From positions 13,501-77,500 of the forward strand of contig DAOUBQ010000013.1 in the NCBI GenBank assembly GCA_034432755.1: DNA of 64,000 nucleotides. Reading direction: 5' to 3'. Under the pieces are notes generated by a model that had not been told where the DNA came from, made no database searches, and worked only from the letters and a program-made list of their open reading frames with translations. The DNA comes from UBA5195 sp034432755. GTDB taxonomy: Bacteria > Chloroflexota > Anaerolineae > Anaerolineales > Villigracilaceae. The position numbers were made by a program, and so were the translations under genes. Below are positions 59,184-64,000 of the stretch, piece after piece (within the stretch, counting starts at the first letter, position 1; each line of letters opens with the position of its first letter).

Positions 59184-62100
59184 TCAGGTTTGATGGCGGA
59201 AGGCTTCGGGCGTCAGGCCGGTTTCGCGGTGAAAGATGCGGGTGAAGTAGCCGCTGTCGGAGAAACCGACATCCAGGGCGATTTCGGCAATGCTGCGCCC
59301 GCTGTTTTTGAGCAGGGTCTTGGCCTGCTGAATGCGATAACGCTGCAAATATTTAATGGGCGTCACGCCCAATTCCTGCCGAAAGCAAAAGGTCAGATAA
59401 TCTTCGGCGATGTTAATGTGCCGGGCAATTTCAGCGCGGGTCAGCGGCTGGTCATAATTCTGATGAATGTAAAGCATGGCCTGCCGCACCAGCCGCTGCG
59501 CGTCCTGGCTGAGGCGGCGTTTACGCTCCAGCGCGGCGCCAATCTGCGCCGCCGTTTCTTCCATGCCGAACAGCCCTTTTTGCAGCACCACCGCCACACC
59601 TTCATTGAGCCGCTTCAGGTCTTCCTCCACCAGGTCTTTACCGGTGACGACGATGACCGGAATATTATGCGTCCAGGGGGCTTCGCGCATGGCCTGCAAA
59701 ACAGCGAAACCATCCATGCCCGGCATTTGCAGGTCGAGCAGCACCAGGTCAATTTTTTCTTTGAGCAAAATCTTAAGGGCCTCGCGCCCATTTTGGGCGG
59801 GCAGGACGCGGTTGGTCGGGCTGTGCAGGCGCAAAATGCGGCTGTGCAGTTCCAGCGCCGCCGGGTCGTCATCCACTACCAGAAAAGTGCGCAGGCTGAC
59901 GGCGGGGTTTTCGCTGAGAGCGAGGTTTTCGTCCAGGGCGCGCAGCAGCGATTCGGGTTCGATTGGCTTGGTCAGATAATCCAGAGTCAGCAGCGATTCG
60001 CCCTGCGCAGAATCGCTGTAAAACAGAACGGGAATATTGCGGGCGGAGGCGAGACTCTTAATCGTCTGCATGGCGCGCCAGGCCAGGCCGTGTTCACCTT
60101 CCACATCCAGCACAATCACCTGAGGCGGAGAAACGACCAGCAGCATTTGCCACTCGACAGGTTTTGCCAGCGGCGCCTGAATCAGTTTCACGCCCTCCTG
60201 CGCCAGGCGCGCCGCCAGGTCTTGCCGCTCTGCCGGTGACTGGAAGAGAAGCAGGATGGTTTTTTCGGCAGGCGGAGAAACCGCCGGGGAGACTTGCCGG
60301 GCAGCGGGCAGGCTTTCCGGCAGGGTGAACCAAAAGCAGGCGCCCTCGCCCGGCGCGCCGCTGGAGGAAACGCCAATCTGCCCGCCGTGCATTTCCACCA
60401 GCGTTTTGCAAATGGAAAGCCCCAGCCCCAGGCCGGGGTAGCCATCCAAAACGCTGCGCTCGGAACGGTGAAAGGCCTCGAAGATGCGTTCCTGCTCTTC
60501 GGGCGGGATGCCCAGGCCGGTATCGCGCACTTCCACCCGCGCCTGAGCGCCGCTGCGCGTCAGCGAGAGATGTACCTGCCCATGGGAGGTGAATTTGACG
60601 GCGTTGGTCACCAAATTCAGGGCGGCCTGACGCAGACGGGTGCGGTCGCCCCAGACCCAAAGCGGCTGGCCGGGGAAGTCGGCGCGCCAGGCCAGGCCCT
60701 TGTCCTGCGCCAGCTGCGCGCCGCTTTCGGCCACCAGGCGCAGGGTTTCGTTCAAATCCACCGCCTCATATTGCAGGCGCAACTGTCCCGCGCCGCTGAT
60801 CGCCAGGTCAATCACGTCGTTAATCAGACCGCCCAGGTGTTGGGCGTAGGCGTGAACGCGCTCCATGTCGCGGCGGGCGCCTTCGGGCAGGGCGGCGCTT
60901 TGCTCCTCGCCCTCTTCCAAAATCAGCCCGGTCAGACCGACAATCAGATTGAGCGGGGCGCGCAATTCGTGGCTGATGGTGGAAAGGAAGCGGCTTTTCA
61001 GGCGATTGGCTTCTTCGGCGGCGCGGCGGGCTTCGGTGGCCTGACGGTAGAGGCGCGTTGTGTTAAGCGCGCTGCCCAATTGCTGCACAATTGCGCCGTA
61101 CAAATCCAAGTGCGCGGTATCGAAGGCCATGAAGCCAATCTGCCCGGTCTGGTCGGTGAGCGGAATCAGCGTCAGCGAGAAGGGCCGCCCGGCGGGGAGC
61201 AGCCCCTCCGGCGGAAAATCCTGGCTGCGAAAGCGGCGCAAAGGCTGCTGTGGGTCCAGCGCATTGCGTAAAACGCTCCAGGCAAAGCGGTCATCGCCCT
61301 CCGGCTCAAACAAACCCACCAGCGCCGTTTGAATGCCAAAATCGGGCAGGTGACGCGCCAGCACCTCGTACACCCCGGCTTCGTCGAGGACATTCAGCAG
61401 GCGGGCGGTCAGCAGGCTGAGGCGGCTGAGAGTCCAGCGCTCATCCAGCAGATATTGGCGATGCTTTTGGCGCATTTGCGCGCCGATTTCGAGGCGGGCC
61501 TCGTCGAGCAGGTTTTGCGCCAGGGCGGGTTGAACGCCCCAGGCGGGGCTTTCCTTCAGCAGCGAAAGCGCCTCCTGCCAGACCTGCGCGTCATCTTCGG
61601 GCTGCGAGGCGCTCTTCAAAATATCCGTCAGGGCGGCGCGGAAGGGCGCGGGAGAATTTTCGGCCAGGCTGCGCTCGAAGCCCGCCAGCAGCGCCCGGCT
61701 CAGGCCAAGCACTTCGCCTTCTTCCAGGCCGTAGGTCTGACGGTGAACGTAGACGCTGATTTGTTCCGCCAGCGATTCTTGCGGAGAAGTTTCGCCGCGC
61801 CAGGGCAGCGCCCCCTGACAGCCGCAGGATTGGCGCACGACCAGGCGCGTTTCCATCTCGCGCTGTTCGGGCAGGGACTCGCCCTGCGTGATGCGCCGCC
61901 AGATTTGCTCCACCGCCTGATAGCCCATATCAAAAAGCGGAACATGGACGCTGGTCAGCCCCGGCTGCTGCACCGCGCCTTCCAGGCGATTATCGAAGCC
62001 GATGACGGCTACATCGTCGGGGATGCGCCGCCCGGCCTGCTTGAGCGCGTTCATCGCGCCGATGGCGGATTCGTCGTTGCTGGCAATCAGCGCATCGAAG

Positions 62101-62714
62101 GCGGCGCCATTTTGTAGCAATTGCGCCGCCGCTGCAAAACCGCCGTCGTAGACATGGCGGCCAAAAATCACGCGGCGCGGGTCCTGCTCCAGGCCGAATT
62201 GCTGGCAGGCGGCCTGAAAAGCGCGCAGGCGCTTGCCCGAATCGCCCTTTTGGTCGTCGGCAGAACCGGCGATGAAAGCGATTTTGCGGCGGCCATGCGT
62301 CACCAGGTGCTGAACGGCCTGCGTGATTCCGGCGGCGTTGTTGGCCGAAAGCGTGGCCCCGCTCTCGCCGGAGCCGATGAAAAGCACGGGAAAACCGGAG
62401 GCGCGCAATTCGTCAATGTAGGCCGAGCGCGCCGGAGAGTGCAGGGGAATGGCGACAATCAATCCCTGGGTGTTCCAGGGGCCAACCGACACAAAATCCT
62501 GCTCGGCGGAGGCAAAAGGCCAGGCCGGACGATAGGGGTCGCTGGGGCTGGCCGAGGGACCAATGCCGCAGCCAAGCAGCAGGTTGCAATTCAGATTTTG
62601 GGCGGCGCGGCAAATCCCCCGAAAAATGGGCGCCAGGTAACTGAGATTGGTGGCCGTGCGGTAAAACTGCCAGCCCGCCAAAACACCGATGGATGGGATA
62701 CGCGTATCGGCCAT
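59184..62714 (-). CDS. One-protein sugar sensor: LacI-type binding domain, histidine kinase, receiver and AraC HTH
   Basis: A 1176-residue protein with no signal peptide or transmembrane segment. Residues about 5-300 form a LacI/GalR-type periplasmic-binding-fold domain (SIGVLAGW, FDALIASNDESAIGAMNALK, VAVIGFDNRLEGA), but the LacI DNA-binding head is missing. A GAF-like linker spans about 420-560. HisKA carries H582 (TISHELRAPLN) and the HATPase follows to about 800 (NLVTNAVKFT, DTGLGI, GLGLGLSI). A weak receiver-like domain covers about 820-930 (D870), then a canonical receiver with D994 (LLDLQMPGMDG), and an AraC HTH from about 1080 to the end (AEIARHINIAEDYLTFCFRQELG). It should sense a sugar in the cytoplasm and control the adjacent beta-1,3-glucan operon. 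Confidence 0.85.
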   Translation of the reverse strand: MADTRIPSIGVLAGWQFYRTATNLSYLAPIFRGICRAAQNLNCNLLLGCGIGPSASPSDPYRPAWPFASAEQDFVSVGPWNTQGLIVAIPLHSPARSAYIDELRASGFPVLFIGSGESGATLSANNAAGITQAVQHLVTHGRRKIAFIAGSADDQKGDSGKRLRAFQAACQQFGLEQDPRRVIFGRHVYDGGFAAAAQLLQNGAAFDALIASNDESAIGAMNALKQAGRRIPDDVAVIGFDNRLEGAVQQPGLTSVHVPLFDMGYQAVEQIWRRITQGESLPEQREMETRLVVRQSCGCQGALPWRGETSPQESLAEQISVYVHRQTYGLEEGEVLGLSRALLAGFERSLAENSPAPFRAALTDILKSASQPEDDAQVWQEALSLLKESPAWGVQPALAQNLLDEARLEIGAQMRQKHRQYLLDERWTLSRLSLLTARLLNVLDEAGVYEVLARHLPDFGIQTALVGLFEPEGDDRFAWSVLRNALDPQQPLRRFRSQDFPPEGLLPAGRPFSLTLIPLTDQTGQIGFMAFDTAHLDLYGAIVQQLGSALNTTRLYRQATEARRAAEEANRLKSRFLSTISHELRAPLNLIVGLTGLILEEGEEQSAALPEGARRDMERVHAYAQHLGGLINDVIDLAISGAGQLRLQYEAVDLNETLRLVAESGAQLAQDKGLAWRADFPGQPLWVWGDRTRLRQAALNLVTNAVKFTSHGQVHLSLTRSGAQARVEVRDTGLGIPPEEQERIFEAFHRSERSVLDGYPGLGLGLSICKTLVEMHGGQIGVSSSGAPGEGACFWFTLPESLPAARQVSPAVSPPAEKTILLLFQSPAERQDLAARLAQEGVKLIQAPLAKPVEWQMLLVVSPPQVIVLDVEGEHGLAWRAMQTIKSLASARNIPVLFYSDSAQGESLLTLDYLTKPIEPESLLRALDENLALSENPAVSLRTFLVVDDDPAALELHSRILRLHSPTNRVLPAQNGREALKILLKEKIDLVLLDLQMPGMDGFAVLQAMREAPWTHNIPVIVVTGKDLVEEDLKRLNEGVAVVLQKGLFGMEETAAQIGAALERKRRLSQDAQRLVRQAMLYIHQNYDQPLTRAEIARHINIAEDYLTFCFRQELGVTPIKYLQRYRIQQAKTLLKNSGRSIAEIALDVGFSDSGYFTRIFHRETGLTPEAFRHQT

Positions 62715-62735
62715 TGCGAGGACTCAAGTTTTGTA

Positions 62736-62765
62736 AGCATAGCACAAATTGATTTAATTTACCAA
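62736..62765 (-). promoter_or_regulatory. Promoter of the hybrid sensor gene
   Basis: On the minus strand TTGGTA (62765-62760) and TATGCT (62741-62736) are 18 nt apart. The predicted start is about 15 nt before ATG 62714, and no good Shine-Dalgarno is seen. Confidence 0.45.
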
Positions 62766-63000
62766 TTTCACCCTAGGATACAGCGATTCCAAATTCAACG
62801 TTTGTGGTACTGCCAGAATCTAAGTGTCCTTCGTGTTCAGGCTCTTTGTTGTTAATGACGGGAGAACCAGGTTTGGAATTGCTGGTCTTCGCGGCATCTT
62901 TCAACCTTCGCGTACTTCGTCTCCTTTATCAGCGATTGCAAATCTGAAATCGCCAATTTGTGCAACAGGAAGAAGGATAAAAGGATGTTTTCTGTGTGGC
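62766..63000. other. Repeat-rich gap between the sensor and lycopene cyclase genes
   Basis: No gene is supported; a 101-codon plus-strand frame at 62824-63129 is not convincing. The gap holds CAGCGATTCCAAAT (62781-62794), the inverted GAACACGAAGGACAC repeat (62824-62838) and a 22-nt copy of the CAGCGATT repeat (62930-62951). Confidence 0.5.
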
Positions 63001-63789
63001 TTATCCTATGTAGCGGCGTTCTTTCCATGCGGTGAAACGCTGCCAGCCCAGGTTAGACAACATGAGGGTCATGCCAAAGCCAATCAGGGTGCAGGTAACG
63101 AAAAAGAAGGCAACTTCCTCGATGGGTAAAATGTCGAAGAAATTGATTCCGAGGGTCTGGTCTTTGGAGATTTGCCAGGTGGTGGCGTTGAGAGCGATGA
63201 TGTCGGTCAGCGAGAGGTAGAGGCCGGGGACAAAGATAGACCAAAAGACAAGTTTGCGGTAGTGCCAGAGAATATCCGCGCCAAACAGGAATTGCGGGAT
63301 GATGGGCGGCAAGGCCCAGAAGAAGATGATGCCGAGGTAATTCCACTCGTCCCCGGCGAAGAAGAACTGGAAGGTGAAGAAAGCCCATAGAACAAGCAGT
63401 ATGCCGGTTGGCCAGTTTACCAGTTGGGGAGCGCGCTGAAAGGTGTTTGGCGCAGGTAGAGAGAGCCGTCGAGCCAGGAACCACCACCACAGGCCGACCA
63501 GGATGGTTTCGACTACGAAGAAGGTGTATTCCTCGATGGGGACGTAGCCAATGGTGATGCCGGTGACGAGCGCCGGGTTGTAGTACCAGACGCCGGTGGC
63601 GACGAGGTAGTTATCCCAGGGGGTGGTGTAGGTGAGGGCTAAAATGACGTGAACGAGGATGATCAGCGGCACTTTTTTTGCGTCGAACCCAGGGGTGGAA
63701 CGTCCAGCGCGCAGGTCGAGCCAGGTGATAAAGAGAAGGATGACAATTGGGGTAAGAACAAATAGGATGAGAAAGTTGAAGTAGGTCAT
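63001..63789 (-). CDS. Lycopene beta-cyclase, CrtYc/CrtYd fusion type
   Basis: A 262-residue integral membrane protein with about seven helices, matching the lycopene-cyclase domain family of Actinobacteria and archaea. It is a tandem of two halves. The first holds PWDNYLVATGVWYY and YVPIEEYTFFVVE; the second holds DIIALNATTWQIS and ILPIEEVAFFFVT. The paired P-x-E-E motifs are the proposed catalytic acidic residues. The reaction closes beta rings on lycopene. ATG 63789 lies 32 nt after the stop of an upstream gene and within repeat-rich DNA; no clear Shine-Dalgarno is present. Confidence 0.87.
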   Translation of the reverse strand: MTYFNFLILFVLTPIVILLFITWLDLRAGRSTPGFDAKKVPLIILVHVILALTYTTPWDNYLVATGVWYYNPALVTGITIGYVPIEEYTFFVVETILVGLWWWFLARRLSLPAPNTFQRAPQLVNWPTGILLVLWAFFTFQFFFAGDEWNYLGIIFFWALPPIIPQFLFGADILWHYRKLVFWSIFVPGLYLSLTDIIALNATTWQISKDQTLGINFFDILPIEEVAFFFVTCTLIGFGMTLMLSNLGWQRFTAWKERRYIG

Positions 63790-63790
63790 T

Positions 63791-63850
63791 GGGGGATTTG
63801 GGGATTTGGTGATTGGGTGATTTAGTGATTGGGTGATTTAGTGATTGGGC
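63791..63850. repeat. Tandem 16-nt repeats upstream of the lycopene cyclase gene
   Basis: GATTGGGTGATTTAGT occurs twice in tandem from 63811 to 63842, followed by a partial third unit (GATTGGGC). Before it are related GGGGATTTG units. The stretch includes the stop codon of the upstream gene and reaches the start of the lycopene cyclase gene. Confidence 0.8.
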
Positions 63851-64000
63851 GGTTGCGGCGGGTGATGCGCAGGAAAACGCCGGGGCGAGGTTCGAGGGTG
63901 GCGCCCATGTGAGGGCGCGGATTGGGCAACGGAGGAAGCGGAGAAGCGGAGGGAGAAACGGAGTTGACAGCGGATTTTTGAAGCGGCGAAGCGGATTCTG
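63822..64000 (-). CDS. C-terminal fragment of an unidentified gene, possibly a cytochrome P450
   Basis: A frame open from the right edge runs 58 codons to a TAA at 63822-63824. It contains ATLEPRPGVFLRITRRN near its end, a form often seen at the C-termini of bacterial cytochrome P450s, which can occur beside carotenoid genes. The preceding residues (SASPLQKSAVNSVSPSAS) are coded by AAGCGGA-type repeats and look like an insertion. The last codons and the stop lie in the 16-nt tandem repeat. The heme-binding region would be outside the window, so the family call is weak. Confidence 0.4.
   Translation of the reverse strand, partial: ESASPLQKSAVNSVSPSASPLPPLPNPRPHMGATLEPRPGVFLRITRRNRPITKSPNH

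Noticed and set aside
62824..63129. 101-codon plus-strand frame
   Set aside because: It overlaps the lycopene cyclase end and repeat sequence, with no ribosome-binding site or recognisable motif.
63811..63850. CRISPR-like direct repeats
   Set aside because: The 16-nt units are directly tandem with no spacers, so this is a simple tandem repeat.

Overview
The window looks like chromosomal DNA of a member of the Chloroflexota, most likely class Anaerolineae. This rests on the gene families together: SPFH protein, KimA-like carriers, cellobiose phosphorylase and beta-1,3-glucan loci, many Ala/Pro/Thr-rich lipoproteins, a CrtYcd-type lycopene cyclase, and a mix of Shine-Dalgarno-led and apparently leaderless genes. 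No rRNA, tRNA, CRISPR array, prophage or insertion sequence was seen. The assignment is inference; no database search was possible.

Layout. (1) 1-5007: an SPFH/prohibitin-like protein cut by the left edge, a PyrK-like flavin/2Fe-2S protein, a secreted two-repeat protein, a UDP-sugar dehydrogenase and a lipoprotein. (2) 5203-8599: a FemAB-like protein, then a KdpD-half histidine kinase and a KdpE-like regulator. (3) 8676-17913: a cation island with two KimA-type K+ carriers around an unrecognised gene, a P-type ATPase carrying the Na,K-ATPase cation-site residues, and two RCK (TrkA) proteins with no TrkH/KtrB in sight. (4) 17997-26362: a lacI-led operon with a 16-bp CelR/CebR-like palindrome on its promoter, encoding a cytoplasmic GH3 with PA14, a GH94 cellobiose phosphorylase and a GH3 lipoprotein, closed by a strong terminator. 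(5) 26410-50635: a large exopolysaccharide region, including a cNMP-binding histidine kinase, a membrane protein with a decayed GGDEF domain, sugar-phosphate transferase, flippase, polymerase/ligase, several GT4/GT2 enzymes, CelD/FemAB-like acyltransferases, a GH26-like lipoprotein, a deacetylase, and a second unit of Wzz-GGDEF fusion, BcsB-like protein and GT2 synthase. (6) 50766-62765: a beta-1,3-glucan (laminarin-type) locus with a one-protein sugar sensor (LacI-type binding domain, histidine kinase, receiver, AraC HTH), an ABC importer without ATPase, two GH16 enzymes and a GH161/GH149-type phosphorylase. (7) 63001-64000: a lycopene cyclase and the tail of an upstream gene.

The genes suggest a polysaccharide-degrading heterotroph that takes up beta-1,4- and beta-1,3-gluco-oligosaccharides, splits them by phosphorolysis, makes its own exopolysaccharide, and controls K+ through an unusual set of carriers. 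Short dispersed repeats occur between genes and, in two or three places, in frame inside coding regions. The items most worth a second look are the RCK-KimA-P-ATPase island, the LacI/HK/REC/AraC sensor, the CelR-like operator, the Wzz-GGDEF/BcsB unit and the repeat-derived protein insertions.
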